A DNA stretch of 64,000 nt from Cladopsammia gracilis (GCA_022457155.1 JAJGOT010000241.1:418501-482500), one strand, 5' to 3'; numbered from the stretch's first letter, positions 56,076 through 59,265 are shown. Translations and numbers: made by a program. Notes: generated by a model from the sequence alone, not told the origin.

Positions 56076-58759
56076 CTAAGCATACTTCGAAATTATTGTT
56101 AAATTAGTACGTTATCTTTTTGCACTTGATGTATTTCGTGTATGTTGTATCTTTTTGTTTTCTTGTTGTGTGTTCTTGTATGTTTTTGTTGAAATTCAAT
56201 TAAAAATTACACGCGCTGGAAAATATCCTTATATTTATTATTGCCTTTGAATGACAGGTTACAGCATCAACGAGTGGGATCGATTCCATACAAAATAGTT
56301 ACTAAGTTAGAAATCAAAGTAAATGACCGGTGTTCAAACAAAAAAACCTCTGGATTGCGGAAAGTCAGAATTCCATATAAAAACGAAAATACGGTTATTG
56401 CGGTTATATTAGATCATTGCGAAAACTTTGCCCTGCGAGAAAAATTGGATGCCACCCGTCCTTCAAAAGCATTTATTGTTGGCACATGCCATCCTCAGTA
56501 GCTGTTCATTTATCCTTTTGACACATTTTTTAAAGTTTGGCGACAATCGGTTGCTGTGGTAACAAGATATGACGTCATTAGTAGCATGAGGTCAAGCCAT
56601 TTTTGAATACAAATACGTGTTTTCGCCTTTTTTCGGTGAAAAACATACAAAATGCTACCAAAAGCAGCAAAATGTTTTATTGTATCATATTTTGCAACTC
56701 TAGCAAAAAATATTTGCAATTTCCGCATTTACCCGATAAAGTTGTATTTTTAGTAAAATCCAAGATTCCGGCCATTGGATTCCGTCACGGACCCCTAGCA
56801 GCGCTACAACCCATAATATTTGCCTCATCTTGTGGAGCACATCACAGGCTATCTGTTAGATGTAAAATATTTTCGAAAATATTGTAACTTCGCAAAAATC
56901 CAACTCCCCTCCTTGTACCACGGTGGGAGTATAAGTTTGCGTGTACGTCCGAGGGTTGAAGATTTTTGCATTAGCCGATTGCGAATGCAAGTTAAATATT
57001 TGAGCAAATATTTGAATTTAGTAACTCGAGGCTCCGACGGGAAAAGAATCCTTAAAACCTACTTTGTTGAAGCCATAATTGTTGTTAAAAATGTTGTTAA
57101 AATCTAACATGACAAATTAAATTTGTTGTGAAGAGAAAAGATTAAAAGCAAATTCGCAAACTTATATAAACTCTGGAATCACTGAGTGCATGTAAATGCG
57201 AGCATGTCATTTGAATCTCGTACCTCGAGCTAACTCGTAACCCAATGTTGCGGTAATTTTTTTTTATAAATACAGTTCGATTTCTTTTTTTGAAAATTGA
57301 ACAACTCCAAACGCCAAAAAAAATAACTGTACATCACTCTCATAATGTCTAGTTCTGATAATAAAAAGAAAATAAAGGAAAATATAAAATATATATATTG
57401 GATGTCCCCACCAGGATCGAGCTCGGTCTGTGGCTATGTACAACAACGTACCAACCTTTGGACTTCGACTCCATAGGTAACTAGCAAAGTTAAATTTTAA
57501 TAATTAACCCGTTTCTATGTTTAAAAATCATTTAAAGTCTGCAGATCGGTTTTAGTGTTCCATCAAAGGAGTTCAAATGCGAAACATCAGAACAGCGCTT
57601 TCACAATGTCCTCTTTTTCGGCGGTCGAGTATTCTCTATTCTAACTTTCTTTGCATCTGGAACGGGCAAAATATATGCGCGAGCCTGATGCACTGGTCAC
57701 CGGAACTGCCAAGGAAAGTTTACAGTCGGCGAGATTTCAAAGTAGCTTTGTTGTGACGTCACGCTACGAAAATGGCTTACAGAAATGTGCAATCAGTACT
57801 GGGCGACGGAAGGAAAAAACAAAGTGGCTGCAAGAAACATTGTTGCGATCGTACAACAAACGCGCTTCTCTTCGCGATGACAGAAATATTTTTCTTAAGT
57901 TTTGCGACATCTCATAGAGAGGTGCAACTACGAAATTTCGTTTTTCAATAAATCCAATGGCTCTTTTGCCATGAAATGCGGACCATTTTGTAAGGCAAAT
58001 AATGTACATGTATATTTTGTTTTAGTATAAATCTACTACCGTTCTATCACGAATGCTTTTCCCCTATTGGCTACGCTACTCACTATCTATCATCCTGCTG
58101 CAGAGAGTGAGTATAGTGAGTAGCCTAATGGCGGCCGCTTCTTCTTGTTTTCGAAGTGTATGTGAAGAGTATTTTTTGTTAAGTTTCGAACGTCTAGTAG
58201 ATTTATACTAAAACAATTAGATTATTCGCTCTTGATTTCTATCGCGTGATAGTTGATTCGGGCATCGCCCTCATCAACTATTACGCGATAGAAATCTCGA
58301 GCTCATAAGTTAAGTAGATTCGCAAAGACCAAGTTTCTCCACCAGACCTAAGTTGAGCTTAATAAACCATTTTGTGATGGTCAAACCATATATTTGTACC
58401 TATATTCCTCAATAACATATTCCTGGTTTTAATTTTCTGCTAACTTAACTCAAAGGAGAGAAACGTGGATTTTTCTTCACATACTAGTTGAACTTGTGGA
58501 TGTAGATGATGATTAACGGAAACCGCTATATGTACTTATGAGGTCTACTACAAGAAAATCGTATATGTTTAAAAAGTTTTTCATGTATCGAAGATTAATT
58601 CTGCAAACGTTGTGCAGCCACTGAATACTAATAGCAACTAACCCGCTCCTGTCCCAGTACGATAACTGTAGCTAAGTGTTTGCTTACAGGCGTCTTAGAT
58701 CGGTATTTTGCTTAAAAATGCCTGAAGGTAAGTGATCCAGTTGGTTTTTGTTCAAGTTC
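11507..58759 (-). CDS. LGR/GRL101-like receptor with giant acidic repeat tail (5' partial)
   Basis: This spliced gene encodes a leucine-rich-repeat GPCR of the relaxin-receptor/GRL101 type, a plasma-membrane receptor whose LRR ectodomain would bind an unknown ligand. Recognised exons in coding order: LRR exons at 58.7, 51.3, 40.7, 40.2, 32.7, 31.7, 30.9, 29.4, 28.1 and 22.2 kb, a divergent one at 48.8 kb, the 7TM exon at 20.4-19.4 kb, then tail exons at 18.8, 18.0, 17.3, 16.95, 15.15, 13.9-12.0 and 11.6-11.5 kb. LRR introns are phase 2, the intron after the 7TM exon is phase 0, and tail introns are phase 1. Every boundary reads GT/AG. The tail totals about 800 residues, mostly 12-residue acidic repeats. 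The start codon, signal peptide and any LDLa domain are not in view. The exon chain and 7TM identity are strong. That all exons join in one mRNA is inferred. Confidence 0.85.
12010..13944 (-). CDS. Receptor tail exon: about 48 acidic 12-residue repeats
   Basis: This 1935-bp exon (645 codons, phase 1 at both ends) has acceptor ...CAACACAG and a strong donor GTAAGT at 12009-12004. It opens with a Glu-rich leader ([18 protein letters not shown]) and then runs through about 48 copies of a 36-bp unit with consensus [12 protein letters not shown]. Variants include PPHR endings and [12 protein letters not shown] units, which recur in a fixed order and show higher-order duplication. It ends with a non-repeat segment ([18 protein letters not shown]). 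About five of every twelve residues are acidic. It should be intrinsically disordered and cytoplasmic. Three other frames, including two on the opposite strand, are also open because the unit length is a multiple of three; those are shadows. Confidence 0.8.
12055..13780 (-). repeat. 36-bp minisatellite coding for the acidic tail
   Basis: About 48 head-to-tail 36-bp units, read on the plus strand as variants of GGTACATCAACTCCTTCATC plus CTGCATCACGGTCAGTT. Many neighbouring units are identical, which indicates recent expansion by unequal exchange or slippage. Copy number probably varies between individuals. Confidence 0.9.
13945..15149 (-). other. Intron of the receptor gene
   Basis: The intron separates the 15.15-kb and 13.9-kb tail exons. 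It holds a poly(G) run at about 14866-14884. No coding or mobile element is recognised. Confidence 0.5.
15150..15188 (-). CDS. Receptor tail exon, 39 bp
   Basis: Acceptor ...AACGCAG, donor GTAAAG, phase 1 to phase 1. It encodes [13 protein letters not shown]. Its phase and acidity match its neighbours, but a 39-bp exon chosen by eye could be chance. Confidence 0.6.
15189..15750 (-). other. Intron with AT-rich simple sequence
   Basis: Repeated TGAATATTGAAT motifs lie at 15368-15412. An exon-like minus reading near 15440-15520 (ACTCAGATATGG...) has an acceptor but ends in the wrong phase, so I did not call it. Confidence 0.4.
15750..16745 (-). pseudogene. LINE reverse-transcriptase remnant
   Basis: Read on the minus strand, the frames give fragments of a non-LTR retrotransposon [10 protein letters not shown]...[15 protein letters not shown] near 16690-16620, then [12 protein letters not shown]...YINDL near 16490-16420, and [20 protein letters not shown] near 15900-15840. 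The order and spacing match the C-terminal half of a LINE RT. Frameshifts and stops break it throughout. The MITE at 16180-16358 has inserted in it, so the LINE is the older insertion. Confidence 0.7.
16180..16358. mobile_element. MITE, CAGGGGCGGATCCAG family, copy 2
   Basis: This 179-bp element has the same termini as the copy at 584-749 (CAGGGGCGGATCCAG; the right end is CTGGATCCGCTCCTG). AGCAT lies on both sides (16175-16179 and 16359-16363), a perfect 5-bp duplication. It carries a poly(G) tract at about 16193-16213. Confidence 0.85.
16951..16983 (-). CDS. Receptor tail exon, 33 bp
   Basis: Acceptor ...TCTGTAG, donor GTAAAC, phase 1 to 1. It encodes [11 protein letters not shown], a Ser/Asp-rich segment resembling casein-kinase-2-type sites. 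It is short, so moderate confidence only. Confidence 0.6.
17270..17404 (-). CDS. Receptor tail exon, Asp/Glu-rich
   Basis: This 135-bp exon has acceptor ...TTGCTAG and donor GTGCTT, phase 1 to 1. It encodes an almost continuous acidic run ([19 protein letters not shown]...) followed by [19 protein letters not shown]. The plus strand shows (ATC)n simple sequence, which gives a Ser-rich shadow frame. Confidence 0.7.
17549..17730. repeat. CCAT/CCCT microsatellite in an intron
   Basis: Tracts of (CCAT)n, (CCCT)n and (CCCTC)n alternate. Several long frames on the minus strand (Gly/Arg/Glu- and Met/Asp/Gly-rich) are only by-products. Confidence 0.95.
18025..18093 (-). CDS. Receptor tail exon, acidic
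   Basis: This 69-bp exon has acceptor ...TTCACAACAG and donor GTAATG, phase 1 to 1. It encodes [19 protein letters not shown] and then DSDE. It is consistent with the acidic composition of the rest of the tail. Confidence 0.7.
18094..18789 (-). other. Intron of the receptor gene
   Basis: It lies between the helix-8 exon and the first acidic exon. No element or extra exon is recognised. Confidence 0.5.
18790..18871 (-). CDS. Receptor exon for helix 8 and proximal tail
   Basis: This 82-bp exon has acceptor ...TTAATCAG and donor GTATAA, phase 0 in and phase 1 out. It directly follows the ...FSTRE end of the 7TM exon and encodes [20 protein letters not shown], then PRGEDEE. This is a basic-amphipathic helix-8-like segment running into the acidic tail. 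It has no cysteine, so the usual palmitoylation site is absent here. Confidence 0.8.
18872..19394 (-). other. Intron between the 7TM and helix-8 exons
   Basis: It starts with donor GTATGG next to 19395. No other feature is recognised. Confidence 0.55.
19395..20403 (-). CDS. Receptor exon carrying the seven-transmembrane domain
   Basis: This 1009-bp exon has acceptor ...TTTGCCTTGCAG and donor GAG|GTATGG, phase 2 in and phase 0 out. It begins with the short Cys-containing hinge ([12 protein letters not shown], a second Cys pair at CIF/NCD), then seven hydrophobic helices. Landmarks: TM2 VAVADGLMG with D2.50, the ECL1 [12 protein letters not shown] type, TM3 Cys in GLSCQ, TM3 end LSVDRF in place of DRY, TM6 CWMP, TM7 NPFLY. 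ICL3 is strongly basic ([20 protein letters not shown]). TM1 reads [10 protein letters not shown] where family members have GN, so N1.50 is missing. The layout matches type C LGR/GRL101 receptors. An ATG at 20447 upstream of the acceptor starts a longer open frame that is intronic. Confidence 0.9.
20404..22211 (-). other. Intron with a large palindrome
   Basis: Apart from the palindromic element at 20727-21915, I see no feature in it. Confidence 0.55.
20727..21915. mobile_element. 1.19-kb palindromic foldback element
   Basis: The two halves are near-perfect inverted complements for about 500 bp on either side of a centre at about 21370 (ATTACGTCATT ... ATGACGTAAT). The outer ends read GAGCGTTTTCAC and GTGAAAACGCTC, flanked by TA on both sides. 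The left arm carries about 85-140 bp of extra sequence absent from the right arm near 20750-20890. It is non-coding. TA flanks suggest a Tc1/mariner-mobilised foldback, which is inference. Confidence 0.8.
22212..22283 (-). CDS. Receptor LRR exon (last before 7TM)
   Basis: 72 bp, phase 2 to 2, acceptor ...TTAATTACAG, donor GTGAGA. It encodes [19 protein letters not shown] plus HFTR, a complete 24-residue leucine-rich repeat, and joins the Cys hinge of the 7TM exon. Confidence 0.85.
22284..23880 (-). other. Intron, no gene seen
   Basis: It contains a poly(C) run at about 22486-22506. Words such as GCTTATGCT recur near 22860-22890 and 23590-23660 and look like decayed simple repeats. Confidence 0.4.
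24705..25290 (+). repeat. Direct duplication offset by about 400 bp
   Basis: The segments starting ATTTATGAATTACTTTTCG near 24714 and 25108 align through GGAGTTC and CGCGGTCATCGCTTT. The downstream part of the unit (ATGTCAACATCCACRCTCG) appears at about 24921 and again at about 26088, after the inserted MITE. Confidence 0.7.
25289..26054. mobile_element. Mutator-like MITE with 75-bp TIRs and 9-bp TSD
   Basis: The termini TACCCTGCGAGCAGTGGATT and the following ~55 bp (through ACCACTGCGAGCATCCGTTAG) are inverted at 25978-26054. CGCTTTAAG lies at both edges (25280-25288 and 26055-26063), a perfect 9-bp duplication. Long TIRs with a 9-bp duplication are typical of Mutator-like elements. The interior shows no transposase. 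Confidence 0.85.
26566..28109 (-). other. Intron, no gene seen
   Basis: No exon or defined element is recognised. Confidence 0.4.
28110..28181 (-). CDS. Receptor LRR exon
   Basis: 72 bp, phase 2 to 2, acceptor ...CACGTCAG, donor GTAAGT. It encodes [19 protein letters not shown] plus DLLE, a full LRR. Confidence 0.85.
28345..28475 (-). repeat. Diverged repeat, copy 1
   Basis: Read on the minus strand it aligns with 46579-46715: AAGGGCTGACGCTCGATACATCAGC against AAGGGCTAGCGCTCGAAAAGTCAGC, then GGTGACCAATTTA against GGTGGCTAATTTA and a GAGTTGAT/GAGTCGAT core. This word set occurs at ends of retroelements in many animals. The hammerhead-like GAAAC core is mutated here. Confidence 0.5.
28476..29374 (-). 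other. Intron, no gene seen
   Basis: The open frame near 28655-28903 on the minus strand ([11 protein letters not shown]) has no matching splice phase and was not accepted as an LRR. Confidence 0.4.
29375..29446 (-). CDS. Receptor LRR exon
   Basis: 72 bp, phase 2 to 2, acceptor ...TGTTTTGCAG, donor GTGAGT. It encodes [19 protein letters not shown] plus KLKI, a clear LRR with the N-x-L and L/F-P-x-x-I-F pattern. Confidence 0.9.
29447..30902 (-). other. Intron with a dispersed repeat
   Basis: The segment 30490-30875 belongs to the dispersed family described at 56455-56960. Nothing else is recognised. Confidence 0.5.
30490..30875 (+). repeat. Dispersed 0.5-kb repeat, copy
   Basis: It shares long blocks with 56500-56880 and 50270-50850: TTTGGCGACAACTGGTTGCT, ATATGACTTCATAAGTAGCA, CAAGATGGCGGCCA and CAGCGCTACAAC...TAATATTTACCTTATCTTGT. 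Confidence 0.75.
30903..30974 (-). CDS. Receptor LRR exon
   Basis: 72 bp, phase 2 to 2, acceptor ...GTAATTCAG, donor GTGAGT. It encodes [19 protein letters not shown] plus NLVD. Confidence 0.85.
31712..31783 (-). CDS. Receptor LRR exon
   Basis: 72 bp, phase 2 to 2, acceptor ...TTCTGTTGCAG, donor GTGAGT. It encodes [19 protein letters not shown] plus DLQQ. Confidence 0.85.
32715..32786 (-). CDS. Receptor LRR exon
   Basis: 72 bp, phase 2 to 2, acceptor ...TATTTTTAG, donor GTAAGT. It encodes [19 protein letters not shown] plus KLIR. A second AG ten bases downstream would break the frame, so the upstream acceptor is chosen. Confidence 0.85.
32787..35140 (-). other. Intron, no gene seen
   Basis: A (TTG)n microsatellite lies at about 33182-33204. 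Overlapping frames on both strands near 34094-34567 have no family resemblance. Confidence 0.4.
35141..35273 (+). repeat. Gypsy 5' LTR
   Basis: It starts TGTAACGAGTGCGCTTACAT and ends ATCGTTGTA. Compared with the 3' LTR it lacks about 27 bp (the region around GTCTGTTCTTGATTCAATAC) and has scattered substitutions, so the insertion is not recent. Confidence 0.85.
35274..35287 (+). promoter_or_regulatory. Gypsy primer-binding site
   Basis: TGGTGTCAGAAGTC lies directly after the 5' LTR, the expected position for the tRNA primer site. The priming tRNA was not determined. Confidence 0.6.
35391..35627 (+). pseudogene. Gypsy gag remnant
   Basis: It begins [19 protein letters not shown] and continues with [15 protein letters not shown] and a [16 protein letters not shown] block, typical of the N-terminal capsid region of this Gypsy group. 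It ends at TAG after about 78 residues. The rest of gag, including the zinc knuckle, is missing before the protease. Confidence 0.75.
35668..38744 (+). pseudogene. Gypsy pol remnant (PR-RT-RH-IN)
   Basis: Protease: [13 protein letters not shown] near 35815-35855, with the DTG active site. [16 protein letters not shown] and [19 protein letters not shown], then [10 protein letters not shown] near 36670-36700, where the usual aliphatic-x-DD box keeps both Asp. RNase [24 protein letters not shown] and VQSDHKPL, with all three acidic residues present. Integrase: H-x3-H and KCGIC zinc motif, then VAVDLF with the first Asp. The second catalytic Asp reads Asn (SNNGPP) and the Glu region reads GSVVQTN, so the integrase core is lost. 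Stops lie near 36268, 36401, 36473, 37027, 37337 and 37647, with frame changes near 37066, 37386 and 38160. Confidence 0.85.
38978..38989 (+). promoter_or_regulatory. Gypsy polypurine tract
   Basis: AAGGAAAGGAGA lies immediately before the 3' LTR, the normal plus-strand priming site position. Confidence 0.7.
38990..39149 (+). repeat. Gypsy 3' LTR
   Basis: 160 bp, from TGTAACGAGTCTGCATACAT to ATCGTTGCA. It is followed by TTGGG. Mild divergence from the 5' LTR is visible throughout. Confidence 0.85.
39155..39691 (-). other. Intron with G-rich tract
   Basis: A (GGGGGA/GGGAATTG)n G-rich stretch runs from about 39150 to 39213. No gene is seen. Confidence 0.5.
39692..39883. mobile_element. Palindromic MITE
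   Basis: The arms at 39692-39765 and 39812-39883 are complementary: AACAAATAGATTCCATTTGG, then CCGTGTGTCTGTTCAG and TATAGATTACAG. A 46-bp spacer lies between. The target duplication is unclear. Confidence 0.75.
40152..40223 (-). CDS. Receptor LRR exon
   Basis: 72 bp, phase 2 to 2, acceptor ...GTTTCGTAG, donor GTAAGT. It encodes [19 protein letters not shown] plus ELET. Confidence 0.9.
40405..40556. repeat. Cluster of GCGATCG-type palindromes
   Basis: The words GATCGC, CGATCG and GCGATCGC recur about a dozen times in three blocks (40410-40440, 40472-40500, 40530-40552) with hairpin potential. This is probably the stem of a MITE, but clean boundaries are not visible. Confidence 0.6.
40671..40742 (-). 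CDS. Receptor LRR exon
   Basis: 72 bp, phase 2 to 2, acceptor ...CTTTTGGTAG, donor GTAAGT. It encodes [19 protein letters not shown] plus HLKT. Confidence 0.9.
40743..41579 (-). other. Intron, no gene seen
   Basis: A short hairpin near 40890-40945 (GCGCAATATCGC ... GCGATATTGCGC) is the only structure noted. Confidence 0.45.
41580..44110 (-). pseudogene. BEL/Pao retrotransposon remnant
   Basis: On the minus strand the order is RT ([12 protein letters not shown] near 44000; then [13 protein letters not shown] and [11 protein letters not shown] near 43520-43410), integrase ([18 protein letters not shown] and VTEDLST near 42500-42420) and the C-terminal DNA-binding tail ([17 protein letters not shown]...PLQLLFPLE near 41790-41690). 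These blocks match BEL/Pao pol from RT to the integrase end. Stops and frameshifts interrupt all of it, and a poly(G) run sits at about 43164-43186. I could not identify LTRs. Confidence 0.8.
44111..44786. other. Non-genic, likely BEL/Pao 5' sequence
   Basis: The minus-strand frames give weak RT-like residues near 44400, but nothing firm. A (CTTT)n tract lies at about 44178-44200. Confidence 0.35.
44787..45702 (-). mobile_element. Tc1/mariner element with truncated transposase
   Basis: The inverted ends start CAGTCGATCCCATTAACGTT and extend about 55 bp through ACAAGTTAACAAAA; the complement ends at 45702. TA precedes the left end. The right flank reads CA, probably a mutated TA. The transposase frame is on the minus strand near the right end. 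The element is about 0.9 kb, too short for a full transposase. Confidence 0.75.
45126..45557 (-). pseudogene. Tc1/IS630-type transposase, N-terminal part
   Basis: The ATG frame of 143 residues begins [20 protein letters not shown]. It has a helix-turn-helix ([20 protein letters not shown], about residues 23-42), a GRPPEKT linker and a second HTH-like block ([11 protein letters not shown]...[15 protein letters not shown]). This is the paired-like DNA-binding part of IS630/Tc1 transposases. The DDE catalytic region is absent and the frame ends in unrelated sequence, so it is non-functional for transposition. Confidence 0.75.
45703..46578 (-). other. Intron, no gene seen
   Basis: A single CAGTTGAACCTCGTATAG word near 46172 resembles a pogo/Tigger end, but no partner end was found. 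Confidence 0.4.
46579..46715 (-). repeat. Diverged repeat, copy 2
   Basis: Minus-strand counterpart of 28345-28475. It keeps GACGAAGGGCTAGCGCTCGA, AAAAGTCAGC and a GAGTCGATAAAACCAAAT block. Confidence 0.55.
46716..47319 (-). other. Intron, no gene seen
   Basis: Short words CCTTATAAGCCC/GCTTACAAGC near 46515 and 47270 hint at inverted ends of an element but are not convincing. Confidence 0.35.
47320..47515 (+). repeat. Dispersed 0.5-kb repeat, partial copy
   Basis: It contains GTCAACCCCTTAAGGTTTTT, AGTAGCTGTTCGTTTATCC and CATGAGGTCCAACCATTTTT, matching 23930-24110 and 56480-56610. Confidence 0.65.
47560..48563. mobile_element. piggyBac-like non-autonomous element
   Basis: TTAA at 47556-47559 and 48564-48567 flank inverted ends CCCATTGAGGACGGT and its complement (one mismatch). 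TTAA with CCC termini is the piggyBac signature. It is 1004 bp. No transposase is recognised, and the ~130-residue frames inside are of unknown origin. Confidence 0.7.
48788..48868 (-). CDS. Divergent LRR-like exon of the receptor
   Basis: 81 bp, phase 2 to 2, acceptor ...TTTGTTTGGTTAG and strong donor GTAAGT, exactly compatible with the flanking LRR exons. It encodes [20 protein letters not shown], then YQLQWGL. The xLxVPxxF spacing recalls an LRR, but it has 27 residues instead of 24 and poor leucine positions. It could be a decayed LRR or a cassette exon. The phase and splice match is the main support. Confidence 0.45.
48869..49600 (-). other. Intron, no gene seen
   Basis: No exon or element with clear ends is recognised. 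Confidence 0.4.
49605..50240. repeat. Inverted repeat, arms about 130 bp
   Basis: 49630-49745 (GTTCTTAAGAG, TTTCGAATTT, TTACCAAAAGAAC, TTTGATTTC) is complementary to 49985-50105. The right side runs on to a GCCACCTTAA at 50232-50241, which may be a TTAA-type end, but the matching left end was not found. Confidence 0.5.
50252..50950 (+). repeat. Dispersed 0.5-kb repeat, copy split by a MITE
   Basis: It matches the family at 56500-56950 from TCGTTTGTCCTTTTGACACA to ACGTCCGAGGGT. The MITE at 50480-50661 interrupts it. Confidence 0.75.
50480..50661. mobile_element. MITE inside the dispersed repeat
   Basis: The ends GGCCATTTGCACGATGACGT and the inner GACTACAACTACCAGAAT are mirrored on the right side. 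It is 182 bp. Target-site duplication is unclear. Confidence 0.7.
51292..51363 (-). CDS. Receptor LRR exon
   Basis: 72 bp, phase 2 to 2, acceptor ...TTATTTGCAG, donor GTGAGT. It encodes [19 protein letters not shown] plus LLGK. Confidence 0.9.
51409..51489. repeat. (AT)n microsatellite with short (GT)n
   Basis: About 34 AT units followed by GTGTGTGTG. Confidence 0.95.
51545..51653 (-). ncRNA. Degenerate hammerhead ribozyme in a long inverted repeat
   Basis: The arms at 51545-51583 and 51615-51653 are complementary with one mismatch and form a very long stem I. Read on the minus strand, the loop gives CTGTGA, a CGC/GCG stem II, GAAAC, a 2-bp stem III (AC/GT) and a GTC cleavage triplet. The core should read CTGANGA, and one A appears deleted, so activity is doubtful. 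It is flanked by (AT)n on both sides. Confidence 0.5.
51915..52345 (+). pseudogene. LINE 3'-end remnant
   Basis: Plus-strand frames give [18 protein letters not shown], a CRYCGQ...H zinc-finger-like block and [14 protein letters not shown]. This resembles the region after the RT in L1/Tx1-type LINEs. Stops and frameshifts are present. Confidence 0.5.
52350..53130 (-). pseudogene. Penelope-like element fragment (GIY-YIG)
   Basis: On the minus strand, near 53010-52900, the residues [20 protein letters not shown] and then [16 protein letters not shown] match the GIY-YIG endonuclease of Penelope-like elements (VY...FVG pair). Downstream, arms 52727-52788 and 52832-52892 form an inverted repeat sharing TTCATACTTGGCTCCGAGGC. 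A GACATC-CCAAA-GATGTC-GAAAC hairpin near 52440-52410 resembles a hammerhead stem II. Confidence 0.65.
53131..53345 (+). pseudogene. Second LINE 3'-end remnant
   Basis: Frames read [20 protein letters not shown] and [20 protein letters not shown], similar to the remnant at 51915-52345. The Penelope-like fragment lies between the two. Confidence 0.45.
53346..53790. repeat. Penelope-like 3' end sequence
   Basis: 53560-53790 leads into the hammerhead ribozyme and shares AGTTTGAGCACTCT and TAGCTCACT-type words with the 232-bp tandem units. It is probably the pseudo-LTR of a Penelope-like element. 53346-53560 shows only GT-rich sequence. Confidence 0.45.
53792..53835 (+). ncRNA. Hammerhead ribozyme, type I, intact core
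   Basis: Stem I pairs CTGCA (53792-53796) with TGCAG (53831-53835). The core is CTGATGA (53797-53803). Stem II is GGCC/GGCC around CAGAA (53804-53816), followed by GAA (53817-53819). Stem III is a 2-bp AC/GT with loop TGTACT. Cleavage would follow C53830 in GTC. All conserved positions are present. Short stem III is typical of hammerheads in Penelope-like elements and retrozymes. A (TA)n tract follows directly. Confidence 0.85.
53836..53893. repeat. (TA)n microsatellite
   Basis: About 28 TA units, directly after the hammerhead ribozyme and before the 232-bp array. Confidence 0.95.
53901..54814. repeat. Four tandem 232-bp units
   Basis: Units begin at 53901, 54133, 54365 and 54597 with GTTCATACAGTTTGAGCACT and are almost identical; the visible difference is TCCAACAA against TCCAGCAA. 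The last unit is cut short by (AT)n. Open frames of about 85-93 residues on both strands repeat with the unit and are not genes. The array lies between two (TA)n tracts. Confidence 0.95.
54814..54854. repeat. (AT)n microsatellite
   Basis: About 20 units, forming the left edge of the Penelope-like insertion. Confidence 0.95.
55028..55780 (+). CDS. Penelope-like RT C-terminus and GIY-YIG endonuclease
   Basis: The frame is open from about 55028 to the stop at 55778-55780. Upstream of the ATG at 55190 it already reads [14 protein letters not shown] and then [14 protein letters not shown], the usual end of the RT region, so 55190 is not a real start. After [17 protein letters not shown] come a Cys cluster ([15 protein letters not shown]) and the nuclease: VVYQATV and [20 protein letters not shown] (GIY-YIG pair and Arg), TELSKHIW (Glu), and a C-terminal [10 protein letters not shown] block. 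It nicks target DNA for target-primed reverse transcription. The frame is intact but most of the RT is missing. Confidence 0.85.
   Translation, partial: VVLDDSGYNFKFTYDPLNNRTNTRNRKRARHLTWYNPPWNSSVKTNLGRKFLNIVDKCFPKNHPLHKIFNRHTLKLSYSCMPNMKSIIASHNKTVLSNYTSSPVTEPVKECNCREKEQCPLEGQCLTNNVVYQATVTTGTTTETYVGLATNFKERYRNHTASFRHHKKRNETELSKHIWTLKMAKKPFNVKWRILRKCKPYNNISKKCNLCLNENFFIICQKELCSLNKRNELASSCPHRNRFILKNFIT
55933..55985 (+). ncRNA. Hammerhead ribozyme in the Penelope-like 3' region
   Basis: The core is CTGATGA (55937-55943). Stem II of 8 bp pairs GTGTGGTC with GACCATAC (one G-U) around ATCTTTT, then GAA at 55967-55969. Stem III is AC/GT with loop AGTGCT, and cleavage would follow A55980 (GTA). Stem I is short: TGC pairs with GCA, then a mismatch. 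The core is intact, and stem I may be too weak for efficient cleavage in isolation. Confidence 0.75.
56032..56071. repeat. (TA)n microsatellite
   Basis: Right edge of the Penelope-like insertion. Confidence 0.95.
56455..56960 (+). repeat. Dispersed 0.5-kb repeat, best copy
   Basis: It runs from CCTTCAAAAGCATTTATTGT through GTAGCTGTTCATTTATCC, ATGACGTCATTAGTAGCATG, CAGCGCTACAACCC and TTGTACCACGGTGG to ACGTCCGAGGGTTG. Related copies lie at 23890-24440, 26340-26565 (inverted), 30490-30875, 47320-47515 and 50252-50950. It is non-coding and may be a non-autonomous element. Confidence 0.75.
56961..58017 (-). other. Intron, no gene seen
   Basis: The plus-strand frame at 57651-57917 (88 residues) has no family resemblance and its surroundings look repetitive. 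Confidence 0.4.
58018..58215. mobile_element. MITE with GTTTTAGTATAAATCTACTA ends
   Basis: 20-bp perfect inverted ends at 58018-58037 and 58196-58215. It is 198 bp and non-coding, with an internal hairpin around CTCACTATCTATCATCC. Target duplication is not clear. Confidence 0.7.
58222..58306. repeat. Hairpin repeat (ATTTCTATCGCG)
   Basis: GATTTCTATCGCGTGATAG, TTGAT and the complementary ATCAACTATTACGCGATAGA form a stem around GGGCATCGCCC. Confidence 0.7.
58688..58759 (-). CDS. Receptor LRR exon (most 5' recognised)
   Basis: 72 bp, phase 2 to 2, acceptor a T-run ending TAG, donor GTAAGC. It encodes [19 protein letters not shown] plus DLRR. Being phase 2 on the 5' side, it requires at least one further upstream exon, which I did not find in the window. 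Confidence 0.9.
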
Positions 58760-59188
58760 CTAAAAAAAAAGACAACGAAACGGTTATTTCTTTTTTAATA
58801 CTAGAAATACGTGTCTCGCTGAACCTCGCAAAGCTCGGGGGAGGATGCAGTGGAAAATTTTAGCGATGTGGGAGGGAGAGATGGAATTTCTGATTTAAAT
58901 GGGGAGGTTGGGTTGCATGCTGGCAATGGCCCCAAAATTTAAAGTTGAGACATTTTCGTTCCCAGTCTCTTCCATTTAGCTTGTACTTTGTGCCCTGTCT
59001 TCCTAAAATAAAATAAATGGGGGCTGGTACTGGTCAGTTTTGGGTTTTGAGCCAACATGTCCTCGAGACGAGATTATCTCATATCAATAATTGCTATTTG
59101 ACACCGAATTAACGATTATAGTTAATTCCGAACACTGTTTCCCAGGACATTTCAGAAAAGAAGAAATAAAAAAAAAACATGTTATTTG

Positions 59189-59265
59189 GACCGCGGGATT
59201 CGAACCCGGAACTACCGCTACTAGGAACGTCTTCTTACCACCAGACTACCGAACAACAAGGCGAT
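59189..59265 (-). repeat. tRNA-like sequence
   Basis: The minus strand has a perfect B box GGTTCGAATCC in a CGGG/CCCG T-arm, an A-box-like GGTAGTCTGGTGG and partly pairing ends (GTTGTT with AATAAC). It has no convincing anticodon arm, so it is not called a functional tRNA. Confidence 0.55.

Noticed and set aside
59189..59265. Functional tRNA gene on the minus strand
   Set aside because: Good B box and T-arm, but the acceptor stem has a mismatch and no clear anticodon arm. It lies inside a palindromic repeat, so it is treated as tRNA-like.
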